From Streptomyces macrolidinus (GTDB lineage Bacteria > Actinomycetota > Actinomycetes > Streptomycetales > Streptomycetaceae): 64,000 bases of DNA. The notes beneath the pieces were generated by a model, which saw nothing but the letters and a program-made list of their open reading frames with translations, did not search any database and was not told the origin of the DNA. This document shows, piece by piece, positions 43,536 through 53,800 of the stretch (positions within the stretch are counted from its first letter, which is position 1; each line of letters starts with the position of its first letter). The DNA lies in assembly GCF_023887685.1 (NCBI RefSeq), contig NZ_JAMWMR010000001.1, positions 310,001 to 374,000 of the forward strand, written 5' to 3'. The translations under genes were made by a program, and so were the position numbers.

Positions 43536-43626
43536 GGCGTATGCGGGTCCGTGAAGCGGGCTGCCCGGCGGGCAGGCGCCGCCGGTCCCGTCGCGGCGCA
43601 CATGGGCGCTGCGGTACCCTGACGCC

Positions 43627-43665
43627 ATGCGTGCCGTACGCCTTCTGCTTAGCGAGCCGCGCTGA
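43627..43665 (+). CDS. leuS leader peptide with three consecutive leucine codons
   Basis: ATG 43627 to TGA 43663 encodes MRAVRLLLSEPR, with CTT CTG CTT in a row. It ends within a stem-forming region and is followed by a terminator ahead of leuS, the classical layout of an amino-acid attenuator. TACCCT at 43616-43621 is a -10-like hexamer, so the leader may be translated from a leaderless mRNA. Confidence 0.75.
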   Translation: MRAVRLLLSEPR

Positions 43666-43737
43666 TCAGTCCCGACCACCGGGCGAGGCCCAGAGTCGGA
43701 ATCAGCGCGGCGTCCCCTCCTGTGCGAGGGGATTTTT
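43656..43737 (+). promoter_or_regulatory. Transcription attenuator upstream of leuS
   Basis: An 11-bp perfect stem GCCGCGCTGAT (43656-43666) with ATCAGCGCGGC (43701-43711) overlaps the leader-peptide stop. Next comes TCCCCTC (43713-43719), loop CTGTGC, GAGGGGA (43726-43732) and TTTTT (43733-43737), a clear intrinsic terminator. A ribosome stalled at the Leu codons (43642-43650) would cover the first stem and change folding. leuS attenuators are known from comparative work in some Streptomyces. Confidence 0.8.
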
Positions 43738-43792
43738 CGTTTCTTGAATGTCACAGCCGCTGGCAGAGACGATCGATGGAGCTTTGAGGATC

Positions 43793-46678
43793 ATGAGCGA
43801 GACGAACCCCGCTGCCGCCGCTGCCGTGTCGGCGGAGGCAGCACCGCACCGCTACACGGCTGCCATGGCGGCCGAGGTCGAGGCACGCTGGCAGGACTTC
43901 TGGGACGCCGAGGGGACGTACGAGGCGCCGAACGCGAGTGGGGACCTGGCCGGTGACGCCGAGGTGGTCGCCCGCCCCAAGAAGTTCATCATGGACATGT
44001 TCCCGTACCCCTCGGGTGCGGGCCTGCACGTCGGTCACCCCCTGGGCTACATCGCCACCGATGTCTTCGCCCGCTTCCAGCGCATGACCGGCCACAACGT
44101 CCTGCACACCCTCGGCTTCGACGCCTTCGGCCTGCCCGCCGAGCAGTACGCCGTGCAGACGGGCACGCACCCGCGCGTGTCCACCGAGGCCAACATCGAG
44201 AACATGAAGTCCCAGCTCCGCCGGCTGGGCCTGGGCCACGACAAGCGCCGGTCGTTCGCGACGATCGAACCGGACTACTACCGCTGGACCCAGTGGATCT
44301 TCCTGCAGATCTTCAACTCCTGGTACGACGACGAGGCGAAGAAGGCCCGCCCGATCTCCGAGCTGATCGCGCAGTTCGAGAGCGGCGAGCGCGCCGTACC
44401 CGGTGACCACGGGCGCGCGTGGAACGAGCTGAACGCCACCGAGCGCTCCGACGTCCTCGGCGAGTACCGCCTGGCGTACGCCTCCGACGCGCCCGTCAAC
44501 TGGTGCCCCGGTCTGGGCACCGTCCTGGCGAACGAGGAGGTCACCGCCGACGGCCGCTCCGAGCGTGGGAACTACCCGGTCTTCAAGGCCAAGCTGCGCC
44601 AGTGGAACATGCGGATCACGGCGTACGCCGACCGCCTGCTGGCGGACCTGGAGGAGCTGGACTGGCCCGACGCCATCAAGCTCCAGCAGCGCAACTGGAT
44701 CGGCCGCTCCGAGGGCGCCCGCGTCGACTTCCCGATCGACGGCGAGGCGATCACGGTCTTCACCACGCGCCCGGACACCCTGTTCGGCGCGACCTACATG
44801 GTGCTGGCCCCCGAGCACCCGCTGGTCGACAAGTTCACCCCCGAGGCCTGGCCCGAGGGCGCGCACGAGGTGTGGACCGGCGGTCACGCCACGCCCACCG
44901 AGGCCGTCGCCGCCTACCGCGCCCAGGCCGCCTCGAAGTCCGACGTCGAGCGCCAGGCCGAGGCCAAGGACAAGACCGGCGTTTTCACGGGCGCGTACGC
45001 CCTGAACCCGGTCACCGGCGAGCAGATCCCGGTCTTCATCGCCGACTACGTCCTGATGGGCTACGGCACCGGCGCGATCATGGCCGTCCCGGCGCACGAC
45101 AGCCGCGACTTCGCCTTCGCGCGCGCCTTCGAGCTGCCGGTCCGCTGTGTGGTCGAGCCGACCGACGGCCGGAGCACGGACGCGTCGACGTGGGACGACG
45201 CCTTCGACTCGTACGACGCGAAGATCGTGAACTCGCACGGCGAGGACGTCTCGCTGGACGGCCTGGGCGTCGTCGAGGCCAAGGCGCGCGTCACCGAGTG
45301 GCTGGAGCGCAAGGGCATCGGCCAGGGCACCGTCAACTTCCGCCTGCGCGACTGGCTGTTCAGCCGCCAGCGCTACTGGGGCGAGCCCTTCCCGATCGTC
45401 TACGACGAGGACGGCATCGCCCACGCGCTGCCCGAGTCGATGCTGCCCCTGGAGCTGCCGGAGGTCGAGGACTACTCCCCGCGCACCTTCGACCCGGACG
45501 ACGCCGACACTCAGCCCGAGACGCCGCTGTCGCGCAACGACGAGTGGGTCAACGTCACCCTGGACCTGGGCGACGGACCGAAGAAGTACCGCCGCGAGAC
45601 CAACACCATGCCCAACTGGGCGGGTTCGTGCTGGTACGAGCTGCGCTACCTGGACCCGCACAACAGCGACAAGCTGGTCGACCCGGAGATCGAGCGCTAC
45701 TGGATGGGCCCGCGCGAGGGCATGCCGCACGGCGGTGTCGACCTCTACGTCGGCGGCGCCGAGCACGCCGTGCTGCACCTGCTGTACGCGCGGTTCTGGT
45801 CCAAGGTCCTGTTCGACCTGGGCCACATCTCGTCGCCCGAGCCGTTCCACAAGCTGTTCAACCAGGGCATGATCCAGGCCTACGTCTACCGCGACAGCCG
45901 TGGCATCGCGGTGCCCGCCGCCGAGGTGGAGGAGCGCGACGGCGCCTTCTTCCACCAGGGCGAGAAGGTCAGCCGACTGCTGGGCAAGATGGGCAAGTCG
46001 CTGAAGAACGCGGTCACTCCGGACGAGATCTGCGCCGAGTACGGGGCGGACACGCTGCGGCTGTACGAGATGGCGATGGGCCCGCTGGACGTGTCGCGGC
46101 CGTGGGACACGCGCGCGGTGGTGGGCCAGTTCCGGCTGCTCCAGCGGCTGTGGCGCAACATCGTCGACGAGAAGACCGGTGAGGTCACCGTCACCGACGC
46201 CGAGCCCGGCGAGGAGACGCTGCGCGCCCTGCACAAGGCGATCGACGGCGTGCGTCAGGACCTGGAGGGCCTGCGCTTCAACACCGCCATCGCCAAGATC
46301 ACCGAGCTGAACAACCACCTGACGAAGGCGGGCGGCGCGGTCCCGCGTCCGGTCGCCGAGTCCCTGGTACTGCTGATCGCTCCGCTGGCCCCGCACATCG
46401 CCGAGGAGCTGTGGCGCAGGCTGGGCCACACCGACTCGGTCGTCCACCGGGACTTCCCGGTCGCCGACCCGGCGTACGTCGTGGACGAGGCCGTGACCTG
46501 CGTGGTCCAGATCAAGGGCAAGGTCAAGGCGCGCCTGGAGGTGTCGCCCGCCATCTCCGCGGAGGAGCTGGAGAAGGTGGCGCTGGCGGACGAGAAGGTC
46601 GTCGCCGCGCTGGACGGCGCCGGGATCCGCAAGGTGATCGTGCGCGCGCCGAAGCTGGTGAACATCGTCACCGCGTAG
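43793..46678 (+). CDS. leuS: Leucyl-tRNA synthetase
   Basis: 961 residues from ATG 43793 (ATG 43748 is in frame but GAGGATC favours 43793). Class I motifs: HVGH in [17 protein letters not shown] and KMGKS in [11 protein letters not shown]. The editing domain has [20 protein letters not shown]. Expression is probably controlled by the leucine leader and terminator just upstream. Confidence 0.97.
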   Translation: MSETNPAAAAAVSAEAAPHRYTAAMAAEVEARWQDFWDAEGTYEAPNASGDLAGDAEVVARPKKFIMDMFPYPSGAGLHVGHPLGYIATDVFARFQRMTGHNVLHTLGFDAFGLPAEQYAVQTGTHPRVSTEANIENMKSQLRRLGLGHDKRRSFATIEPDYYRWTQWIFLQIFNSWYDDEAKKARPISELIAQFESGERAVPGDHGRAWNELNATERSDVLGEYRLAYASDAPVNWCPGLGTVLANEEVTADGRSERGNYPVFKAKLRQWNMRITAYADRLLADLEELDWPDAIKLQQRNWIGRSEGARVDFPIDGEAITVFTTRPDTLFGATYMVLAPEHPLVDKFTPEAWPEGAHEVWTGGHATPTEAVAAYRAQAASKSDVERQAEAKDKTGVFTGAYALNPVTGEQIPVFIADYVLMGYGTGAIMAVPAHDSRDFAFARAFELPVRCVVEPTDGRSTDASTWDDAFDSYDAKIVNSHGEDVSLDGLGVVEAKARVTEWLERKGIGQGTVNFRLRDWLFSRQRYWGEPFPIVYDEDGIAHALPESMLPLELPEVEDYSPRTFDPDDADTQPETPLSRNDEWVNVTLDLGDGPKKYRRETNTMPNWAGSCWYELRYLDPHNSDKLVDPEIERYWMGPREGMPHGGVDLYVGGAEHAVLHLLYARFWSKVLFDLGHISSPEPFHKLFNQGMIQAYVYRDSRGIAVPAAEVEERDGAFFHQGEKVSRLLGKMGKSLKNAVTPDEICAEYGADTLRLYEMAMGPLDVSRPWDTRAVVGQFRLLQRLWRNIVDEKTGEVTVTDAEPGEETLRALHKAIDGVRQDLEGLRFNTAIAKITELNNHLTKAGGAVPRPVAESLVLLIAPLAPHIAEELWRRLGHTDSVVHRDFPVADPAYVVDEAVTCVVQIKGKVKARLEVSPAISAEELEKVALADEKVVAALDGAGIRKVIVRAPKLVNIVTA

Positions 46679-46684
46679 ATCACC

Positions 46685-46718
46685 CCTCTCACCTGGGCGT
46701 TCCCGCCCGGGTGAGAGG
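46685..46718 (+). terminator. Terminator after leuS
   Basis: CCTCTCACC (46685-46693) with GGTGAGAGG (46710-46718), a U-G pair and GGGCG/CGCCC around loop TTCC; 15 pairs. Confidence 0.82.
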
Positions 46719-46870
46719 TTCGTCCACCGTACGTCGACAGCGCGTCGACGTACGTCGGGGTAGTCCCCTACGGGCAGGTTCGGGGTTCGGGCGGAACCCG
46801 GAGCCTGCCCGTTGCGTTTACGGTGGAGGAGCGGCACCAGCAGCCGCGTGCCGGTCGGAGGAGGAGCGCC

Positions 46871-47671
46871 GTGGAAGCTGTCGTGACCGTCGTCGCCCTC
46901 GTGTTCGTGCTGTGTGTCGTGCTCGGGGTCTATGCGACGGTGAAGGCGGTAGGCGCGGCCAAACGCGGAGTGGACCGCACGATCGCGCAGGCCCGCCGCA
47001 AGGTCGAGGACACCACGCTGCGCGCCAAGACCTTTGCCCAGCCCGGTCCGTCGGGCGAGCTGGCCCACCTCCGGCTGACGCTGCGGACCACCATGCGCGC
47101 CACGCAGGACGCGCTGCACGCGGGCGTCACGGAGGACGAGTCGCTGAAGGAGTCGCTGGACCTCTTCAAGCGCCTGAGCGCGCACGGGTTCGAACTGGAC
47201 GCCGATCTCAAGCGACTTGAGGCCGAACCGGACCAGGGCGTGATCGCCTCCCGTCTGCCCGGACTGCGCGAGCGCGCCGAGCGGATCACGGGATCGGCCA
47301 ACTCGCTGCGCTGGGCGGCCCATGACCGGGCCCGCCGGTTCGCGGAGGACGACCTGGACACGCTGAGCGCGCAGATCGACGTGGAGGCGGGCGCGCTGCG
47401 CCACTGGGTCAAGGAGTCGCCGACGACATCCGAGGGCTCGACGTCCGAGGGGTCGACGTCCGACCGGTCCTGGCCTCGGACACCCGAGGCGGATGCCGGT
47501 GTTGCGGCCGGTGCTGGTGCGGGTGCCGGAGCCGATGTCGGCCGGACGCGGCCCGGGACTACGCCCGAGGCCCGTACGCCGAAGGACTCGGCCCGGCCCG
47601 CTCTCACGCCGCCGGCACAGCGGCCCGTGCACCCCTGGCAGCGGAAGGCGCATCCCGAGAGCACGTCATGA
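46871..47671 (+). CDS. Membrane-anchored helical protein of unknown function
   Basis: 266 residues from GTG 46871 after GGAGGAGG. One N-terminal membrane helix (VVTVVALVFVLCVVLGVYATV), then a long helical region (about 30-185) with heptad-like spacing (LRLTLRTTMRATQDALHAG, DLKRLEAEPDQG), then a low-complexity tail with SEGSTSEGSTS and AGAGAGAGA. It may be a coiled-coil scaffold. No family recognised. Confidence 0.78.
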   Translation: MEAVVTVVALVFVLCVVLGVYATVKAVGAAKRGVDRTIAQARRKVEDTTLRAKTFAQPGPSGELAHLRLTLRTTMRATQDALHAGVTEDESLKESLDLFKRLSAHGFELDADLKRLEAEPDQGVIASRLPGLRERAERITGSANSLRWAAHDRARRFAEDDLDTLSAQIDVEAGALRHWVKESPTTSEGSTSEGSTSDRSWPRTPEADAGVAAGAGAGAGADVGRTRPGTTPEARTPKDSARPALTPPAQRPVHPWQRKAHPESTS

Positions 47672-47743
47672 TGGTGGAAAGGGACGGCCCGGCCGGTGGG
47701 GCCGGGCTGCCACCTGCTCGTTCCGGCAGGTAACCTCCAGCAC

Positions 47744-48589
47744 ATGTCCCGCCATGTCGCGATCGTCACCGATTCAACGGCCTACCTGCCGCCGCGGACG
47801 ATGGAGCGCCACGGCATCACCGCGGTGCCGTTGACCGTGGTCCTCGGCGACCAGGCGCTCGAAGAGGGCACCGAGGTCTCCGCCCGCTCCCTGGCCCAGG
47901 CCCTGCAGAAGCGACGGCCCGTCACCACCTCACGGCCCAGCCCCGAACTGTTCGCCGAGACCTACCGCGCGCTCGCCGAGTCGGGCGCGAGCGACATCGT
48001 CTCACTGCATCTGTCCTCCGAGCTCTCGGGCACCTACGACGCCGCGGTGCTGGCCGGGCGCGAGGCCCCCGTGCCGGTACGGGTGATCGACACGGGGACG
48101 GTCGCGATGGCCCTCGGCTTCTGCGCGCTGGCCGCCGCGGAGACCGCGGAGGCGGGCGGCACCGCGGACGAGGCGGTCGCGGTGGCGGAGAAGCGGGCCG
48201 AGGGCACCTCCGCGTACTTCTACGTCGACACCCTCGACTATCTGCGGCGGGGCGGCCGGATCGGGGCCGCGCAGGCGCTGCTGGGCTCGGCGCTCGCCGT
48301 GAAGCCGCTGCTGCGGCTGGACAGCGGCCGTATCGAGTTGCTGGAGAAGGTGCGTACGGCGTCGCGGGCGATCGCTCGCCTGGAGGAGCTGGTGGCCGAG
48401 CGCGCGGGCGGCGCGACGGTCGACATCGCGGTCCATCATCTCGCCGCCCCCGAACGGGCGTCGGCGCTCGCGGACCGCCTTCGGGCCCGGGTGCCGGGGC
48501 TGGTCGACCTGCATGTGAGCGAGGTCGGCGCGGTGATCGGGGCGCATACGGGGCCCGGGTTGCTGGGGGCTGTGGTCTCGCCGAGGTGA
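47744..48589 (+). CDS. DegV family fatty-acid-binding protein
   Basis: 281 residues from ATG 47744. Starts HVAIVTDSTAYLPP, with TSRPSPELF and LHLSSELSGTYDAA, the ligand-binding loops of DegV proteins, and LDYLRRGGRIG. Members (FakB in Firmicutes) present fatty acids to a kinase; no kinase gene is nearby, so the role here is open. Confidence 0.92.
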   Translation: MSRHVAIVTDSTAYLPPRTMERHGITAVPLTVVLGDQALEEGTEVSARSLAQALQKRRPVTTSRPSPELFAETYRALAESGASDIVSLHLSSELSGTYDAAVLAGREAPVPVRVIDTGTVAMALGFCALAAAETAEAGGTADEAVAVAEKRAEGTSAYFYVDTLDYLRRGGRIGAAQALLGSALAVKPLLRLDSGRIELLEKVRTASRAIARLEELVAERAGGATVDIAVHHLAAPERASALADRLRARVPGLVDLHVSEVGAVIGAHTGPGLLGAVVSPR

Positions 48590-48672
48590 CGGAGTTATCC
48601 ACAACTGGGCAGTAATCCCCCGGAATTGACCAAGATCATCACGAAGTCGGTGATGTGCCGCATGCTCGGCGC

Positions 48673-49680
48673 ATGGCACTTCGATCACGCACCCATGTCC
48701 CCACCGCCGCGCCCACGAGCGGCCCCGGCCGCGCACCCGGCTCCGACGGGCGTGCGCGCCACCGGTTGCGGCATGCGCGAGGCCGCGCCCGGCGGCATGA
48801 ACGGGCCCCGACCGCCGACGCCCTGCGCCTGCGCGCGGAGGCACTCTTCGCACAAGGGGTGAAGGAGCGGCGGGAGTCGGGCAACGGCCCACCGCTCGCG
48901 GTGGGCGGCTCCGTCCCGGTGCACGGGGCTACGGGTGCGGCATGGGAAGAGCGGGTCGGGCCCGCCGTGCGGGAGCGGTTGCCGCTGTGGCTCCAGGCGA
49001 GGTGCGGGCTGGAGCGCAGGAGCGTGGTGGCGCTGAGCGCGCTGCTCGTGCTCGCCGCTGTCCTTGCCGCGCAGCACTTCTGGGCCGGGCGGACCGAGCA
49101 GGTGCGGGCACCCGAGGAGGTGCGCGCGGCGGCACCGCACGAGGTGCGGGAAGCCGGGCGGCGGGCAGAGCCGGGTGGTGCGACGGGGGCGCGATCGGAG
49201 GCCGGGAGTGGTGCGGGGACGGACGGCGCGGCAGCGGGTGGCGCGGTGGCGGGCGGTGCGGTGGTCGTGGATGTCACCGGCAAGGTGGGCAAGCCCGGCC
49301 TGCTCACGCTCCCGGCCGGATCCAGGGTCGCGGACGCCCTGCTGGCCGCGGGCGGCGTGCGTCCGGGCACCGACACGGCCGGTCTCAACCGCGCCCGCCT
49401 CCTGGTGGACGGCGAGCAGATCGTGGTCGGCGGCCCCGCTCCCGCGCCGGGCCCCGCGAGTCCGGTCGTGGGTGGCGCCGCTCTCGCCGGTCCGGTGTCG
49501 CTCAGCACGGCGACCGTGGAGCAACTCAACGCGCTGCCGGGCGTGGGCCCCGTCCTGGCCCAGCACATCGTCGACTACCGCACCCAGCACGGCGGATTCC
49601 GCTCGGTAGACGATCTCCGCTCGGTCAACGGCATCGGCGAACGCCGCTTCGCCGATCTGCGGAATCTCGTACGGCCATGA
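48673..49680 (+). CDS. ComEA family DNA-binding protein
   Basis: 335 residues from ATG 48673 (GTG 48655 possible). Basic N-terminus, one membrane helix (VVALSALLVLAAVLAAQHFW), a disordered Ala/Gly/Glu linker, an SLBB-like domain (VVDVTGKVGKPGLLTLPAGS) and a C-terminal double helix-hairpin-helix (STATVEQLNALPGVGPVLAQ...). It binds DNA outside the membrane. It overlaps comEC by ATGA. Natural uptake is not established in most Streptomyces, so its role may be in DNA repair or scavenging. Confidence 0.92.
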   Translation: MALRSRTHVPTAAPTSGPGRAPGSDGRARHRLRHARGRARRHERAPTADALRLRAEALFAQGVKERRESGNGPPLAVGGSVPVHGATGAAWEERVGPAVRERLPLWLQARCGLERRSVVALSALLVLAAVLAAQHFWAGRTEQVRAPEEVRAAAPHEVREAGRRAEPGGATGARSEAGSGAGTDGAAAGGAVAGGAVVVDVTGKVGKPGLLTLPAGSRVADALLAAGGVRPGTDTAGLNRARLLVDGEQIVVGGPAPAPGPASPVVGGAALAGPVSLSTATVEQLNALPGVGPVLAQHIVDYRTQHGGFRSVDDLRSVNGIGERRFADLRNLVRP

Positions 49681-49760
49681 GGGGCCCGGACACGACCGTG
49701 AGGGGCCCGGATACGACGGTGAGCGGCCCGGATACGACCGTGAGGGGGCCGGAGGCGAGT
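49677..49760 (+). repeat. Four 21-bp tandem repeats at the start of comEC
   Basis: Units start at 49677, 49698, 49719 and 49740, each of the type RTGAGGGGCCCGGATACGACC (last one diverged). They encode M/V-RGPDTT four times; every unit begins with ATG or GTG in frame, giving four possible starts. Confidence 0.9.
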
Positions 49761-52334
49761 GGCACGGGCGTGCCGCAGGCGCCGCCTCGGGACAGGCGGG
49801 GGCGCCCTTCGGGGACCACCGGCCCCGACGGCACCCTGGGCGATCCGCACCCCCGGCAGGACCGTCCGACGGATCTGCGACTGGTGCCGCCCGCGCTCGC
49901 GGCCTGGGCGTCGGCGGCCTGGGCGCTGGATGCCCCGCCCATGTGGGTCACCGGTGTGGTGCTCGTCTGCCTCGCGGTGGCGGGCGGGTTGCTGGTGGTG
50001 CGGCGGCAGCGGAGGCGTGGTGACGCCGGGACGGATCGCCGGTCAGGGGGCGCCTGGCCGAAGGCGTCCGCCGCGGCCGTGCTGCTCTGTGTCGCCGCGG
50101 CCGGGGCTTCCGCCGGGCTGCACGGCGCGGACCTGCGGCGGGGACCCGTCCCGGCGCTCGCGCGTCAGTACGCCGAGGTGACGGCGGAGATCGAGGTCAC
50201 CGCCGATCCGCGGTTCACCCGGCCCAGGGTCAGAGGCGACCATATGACGCCGGTCGCCGTACTGCTCGACGGAGAGATCCGACGCCTGCGGAAGCCGGAC
50301 GGCACGGTGACGAGGACGCGGGCTCCGGTCCTGGTGATCGCCGACGTGAACCGCGGGACGGGGAGGAGCGGTTCGGCGGAGGCCATGAACAAGGCCGGGT
50401 TCAGGCCTTGGTCGGGGCTGCTGCCCTCCACACGGGTGCGGGTGAGCGCGCGGCTGGCACCCCCACTGGCCGGGAGCGACCGCGTCGCCGCCGTGGTCCG
50501 GGTGCGGGGTGGGGCCCCGCCCGAGGTGGTGGGGGAGCCGAGCCGGACGCAGCGCTGGGCGGGACGGCTGCGCGCCGGGCTGCGGGAGGCGACGGAAGGA
50601 CTTGACCCCGATCCGCGGGCGCTGTTGCCGGGGCTGGTGGTCGGGGACACCGCACGGGTCACGCCCGAGCTGGACGAGGCCTTCAAGGAGACCGACCTCG
50701 CGCATCTGCTGGCCGTCAGCGGGGGCAACTTCACCGTTCTGCTGGCCCTGTTCATCGGCCCCGCACAGTTGGCGCAGCGGGCCGAGCGCCGAGGGCTCGC
50801 GCCGCGGCTCGGCGTTCCGCTGCGCGGGACGGCGCTGCTCGGTGGTGGGCTCACGCTCGGGTTCGTCGTCGTGTGCCGACCGGAGCCGAGCGTGCTGCGG
50901 GCCGCGGCCTGCGGAGCGATCGCCCTGCTGGCGCTCGCGACCGGGCGCCGCAGATCCCTGCTTCCCGCGCTGGCGGCGGCGGTTCTGCTGCTGGTGCTCT
51001 ACGACCCCTGGCTGGCCCGTGGTTACGGCTTCCTGCTCTCCGTGCTGGCGACCGGTGCCCTGCTCACCGTCGCCCCCCGCTGGAGTGCGGCGCTGCGACG
51101 GCGCCGGGTGCCGCCGCGCCTGGCCGAGGCACTGGCCGCCGCGGCTGCCGCGCAGGCGCTGTGTGCCCCGGTCATCGCGGTGCTGTCGGCGCGGGTGAGC
51201 CTGGTCGCGGTGCCGTGCAACCTGCTCGCGGAGTTCGCGGTCGTACCGGCGACGGTGCTCGGCTTCGCCGCCCTCGCGACCGCGCCGTTGGCGATGCCGC
51301 TCGCCAAGGCGCTGGCCTGGGGCGCGAGTTGGCCGGTGGCATGGATCGCCCATATCGCGCGTACGGGGGCGTCGCTGCCGGGCGGGGGAGCGGACTGGCC
51401 GGGCGGTTGGACGGGGGCGCTGCTGCTCGCCGCCGTGACGGGGCTCGTCGTGCTGGTCGCGCGATGGCTGCTTCGGCACCCCTGGTCGGCCGCTGCCTGT
51501 GCCCTGGCGTTGCTCCTCGTGGTGGTGCAGCCGCCGCCCCTGCCCCGGGTGCTCACGGGGTGGCCGCCGCCGGACTGGAGGTTCGCCATGTGCGATGTGG
51601 GCCAAGGGGACGCGACCGTGCTCGCGGCGGGCGACGGCACAGCGGTGGTCGTGGACGCGGGACCCGATCCGGCCCTGGTCGACCGCTGTCTGACCCGGCT
51701 CGACGTCACCCGCGTCCCGCTGCTCGTGCTGACCCACTTCCACGCCGACCATGTGGCGGGCGTGGCGGGGGTGTTGCGCGGACGCTCGGTGGGCGCGATC
51801 GAGACGACCGGGCTGTCGGAACCGGCGGACCAGGCCGCGGCCGTGCGGGCACAGGCCGCCGCCCGGCACATTCCGGTGCTGCGCGCCGTGGCCGGGGAGC
51901 ACCGTCGCACCGGGGCGCTGGACTGGCGGGTGCTGTGGCCGCCACCGGAACCGGCCCTGCCCCCGGAGGGTCCGAACGACGCGAGCGTCACCCTGCTCGT
52001 ACGGTCGGCGGGGCTCACCCTGTTGCTGCTCGGGGACCTCGAACCTGACGCCCAGCAGGAGCTGTTGAGGTCACCGGCCGGTGCTGGGCTGGGGCCCGTG
52101 GACGTGCTCAAGGTCGCGCATCACGGGTCGGCGTACCAGGATCCGCAGCTCATACGGACCGTGGCGCCACGGCTCGCGCTGGTGTCGGTCGGCCGGGACA
52201 ACCCGTACGGGCATCCGGCACCGAGGACGCTCGCGGCGCTGCGGGACACGGGCGCGCTGGTGCTGCGTACGGACCAGGACGGGGCGATCGCCGTCGTCGG
52301 AGAGGGCAGGAGGCTGGCCGTGGCGAAGGACTGA
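49677..52334 (+). CDS. ComEC/Rec2 family DNA-uptake channel protein
   Basis: 885 residues. After the repeat-coded start and a disordered segment there are about ten membrane helices, the competence motif HLLAVSGGNFTVLLALF, and a C-terminal metallo-beta-lactamase-like domain with LTHFHADHVAGV. ComEC transports single-stranded DNA across the membrane and the C-terminal domain may degrade the other strand. Translation is coupled to comEA through ATGA. Confidence 0.93.
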   Translation: MRGPDTTVRGPDTTVSGPDTTVRGPEASGTGVPQAPPRDRRGRPSGTTGPDGTLGDPHPRQDRPTDLRLVPPALAAWASAAWALDAPPMWVTGVVLVCLAVAGGLLVVRRQRRRGDAGTDRRSGGAWPKASAAAVLLCVAAAGASAGLHGADLRRGPVPALARQYAEVTAEIEVTADPRFTRPRVRGDHMTPVAVLLDGEIRRLRKPDGTVTRTRAPVLVIADVNRGTGRSGSAEAMNKAGFRPWSGLLPSTRVRVSARLAPPLAGSDRVAAVVRVRGGAPPEVVGEPSRTQRWAGRLRAGLREATEGLDPDPRALLPGLVVGDTARVTPELDEAFKETDLAHLLAVSGGNFTVLLALFIGPAQLAQRAERRGLAPRLGVPLRGTALLGGGLTLGFVVVCRPEPSVLRAAACGAIALLALATGRRRSLLPALAAAVLLLVLYDPWLARGYGFLLSVLATGALLTVAPRWSAALRRRRVPPRLAEALAAAAAAQALCAPVIAVLSARVSLVAVPCNLLAEFAVVPATVLGFAALATAPLAMPLAKALAWGASWPVAWIAHIARTGASLPGGGADWPGGWTGALLLAAVTGLVVLVARWLLRHPWSAAACALALLLVVVQPPPLPRVLTGWPPPDWRFAMCDVGQGDATVLAAGDGTAVVVDAGPDPALVDRCLTRLDVTRVPLLVLTHFHADHVAGVAGVLRGRSVGAIETTGLSEPADQAAAVRAQAAARHIPVLRAVAGEHRRTGALDWRVLWPPPEPALPPEGPNDASVTLLVRSAGLTLLLLGDLEPDAQQELLRSPAGAGLGPVDVLKVAHHGSAYQDPQLIRTVAPRLALVSVGRDNPYGHPAPRTLAALRDTGALVLRTDQDGAIAVVGEGRRLAVAKD

Positions 52335-52523
52335 GAGACGGGAGTCGAGAGACGAGGGCTGCGCGAAAGGCCGCGCGAAAGCGGCCAATTGGGGTCAGCC
52401 GTGCGCAGTCGCAGTACATCGGATGGTTTCCCGCGATGTGGCCTGTGTTGCCTCGAAAGCCTCGGTGGTGATCGAATGCATCTTTGGTAACAGATGGGTT
52501 CACATTGCGCAGGGGTGTCGCAG

Positions 52524-53405
52524 ATGATCGGCCGTTGGCGGGCAAGCCGTACGAACCGGGTGCAGCGGACCGGTCCTCTCGGAGCGATACGGACGCCGAC
52601 CGGTGCGGGCGTGCTGAGCTGCAGGGTGCTCGACCCGGTCAATGACCCGGTGGCGCATGCCGGGTTCGCGGTCAGTGACGCGCTGGGGCGCAAGGTGGTG
52701 ACGGGCGAGACGGATCCGTTCGGTTCGTTCGTGGCGACCGTTCCGGCGGGGGAGTACCGGGTGGCGGTGTCGGCCGAGGGGTACACGCCTCATCTGGCGA
52801 GCATCGTGGTCGCGGAGGACTCCCTGGCCTCGCTGGGCGATGTCAGGCTCCAGGTCGCACGGCCGCCGGAGCTGCCGAGGCCCGGTGAGTGGGAGATCGA
52901 CCCGACGCATTCCTCGATCGCGTTCACCGCGCGGCATATCGGACTGGCCCGGATCCACGGGCGGTTCAACACCTTCGCGGGGGTGGCCCGGGTCGCCGAC
53001 CCGATGGAGCGGTCCGCGATGCACGTGGTGATCGACGCGGCCTCCATCGACACCAACGTCGCGCTGCGCGACCAGCATCTGCGGTCCGCGGACTTCCTGG
53101 ACGTGACGCGCTTCCCGACGCTGGAGTTCTTCGGCGACAGGTTCGTGCACAAGGGCGGTGCGCGATGGGCGGTCACCGGGGCGCTGACCCTGCACGGGGT
53201 GACGCGGACGGTGACGCTCGACACGGAGTACCTCGGCCTCGGACACGGCGTGGAGGGCGAGGTGCGTGCCGCCTGCCGGGCCACCACGGAGCTGCATCGC
53301 GACGACTTCACCATGAGCTGGCAGACGATGCTCGCCCGGGGCATCGCGGCCGTGGGGCCGAGCATCGTGGTCGAGCTGGATGTGCAGCTCGTCCCCAAGG
53401 GCTGA
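52524..53405 (+). CDS. YceI family protein with N-terminal CarboxypepD_reg-like domain
   Basis: 293 residues from ATG 52524. Residues about 30-105 form a beta-sandwich repeat (AVSDALGRKVVTGETDPFGSF, VAVSAEGYTPH). Residues about 115-290 are YceI: WEIDPTHSSIAFTARHIGLA, FLDVTRFPTLEF and GALTLHGVTRTVTL, a lipocalin-like barrel that binds isoprenoid-type lipids. No signal peptide is evident, so it may be cytoplasmic here. Confidence 0.9.
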   Translation: MIGRWRASRTNRVQRTGPLGAIRTPTGAGVLSCRVLDPVNDPVAHAGFAVSDALGRKVVTGETDPFGSFVATVPAGEYRVAVSAEGYTPHLASIVVAEDSLASLGDVRLQVARPPELPRPGEWEIDPTHSSIAFTARHIGLARIHGRFNTFAGVARVADPMERSAMHVVIDAASIDTNVALRDQHLRSADFLDVTRFPTLEFFGDRFVHKGGARWAVTGALTLHGVTRTVTLDTEYLGLGHGVEGEVRAACRATTELHRDDFTMSWQTMLARGIAAVGPSIVVELDVQLVPKG

Positions 53406-53447
53406 CCTGCGTGTTCGCCGCCGCGGGAGTACCGGAGAATGGCCCCC

Positions 53448-53693
53448 GTGAGCGATGTGAGACATGTGCTGGTGCTGCCCGACCGCGATGCCGCGGAAGA
53501 GGCGGCGGAGGCGCTCGGGGAGCGGTTCGGCCTGGACGAGGAGCCGCGGATCGTGCGCGATGCCCTGGCCGGTGAGGACGATGCCGAGGACGCGCAGTGG
53601 CTGGTGGTGCTGGACGACGAGGACGGGCTGCTGGACGCGGAGTCGCTGGACGCGTTCGCGGGGGAGTGGGACGGCTGGCGCGAGGAGCCGTGA
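53448..53693 (+). CDS. Small acidic hypothetical protein
   Basis: 81 residues from GTG 53448 (ATG 53439 also in frame). Ferredoxin-like alternation: VRHVLVLPDRDAAEEAAEALGERFG, then AQWLVVLDDEDGLLDAESLDAFAGEWDGW. Very acidic. Resembles a regulator of ribonuclease E inhibitor-type fold in layout only; no firm family. Between yceI and holA. Confidence 0.7.
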   Translation: MSDVRHVLVLPDRDAAEEAAEALGERFGLDEEPRIVRDALAGEDDAEDAQWLVVLDDEDGLLDAESLDAFAGEWDGWREEP

Positions 53694-53800
53694 GCCGGGG
53701 GCGCCGAGGTGAGGTCCGGCCGTGTGCGGCGGGGTTCGCCGGAGCGTGAGGGGCGGGCGTGGGGGCCGGGTTGTCGGTGGGGCGTGGGATGCTGTCGGTG

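Noticed and set aside
43751..47653. 1300-codon open frame opposite leuS
   Set aside because: Antisense shadow of leuS and the following gene with no recognisable protein features.
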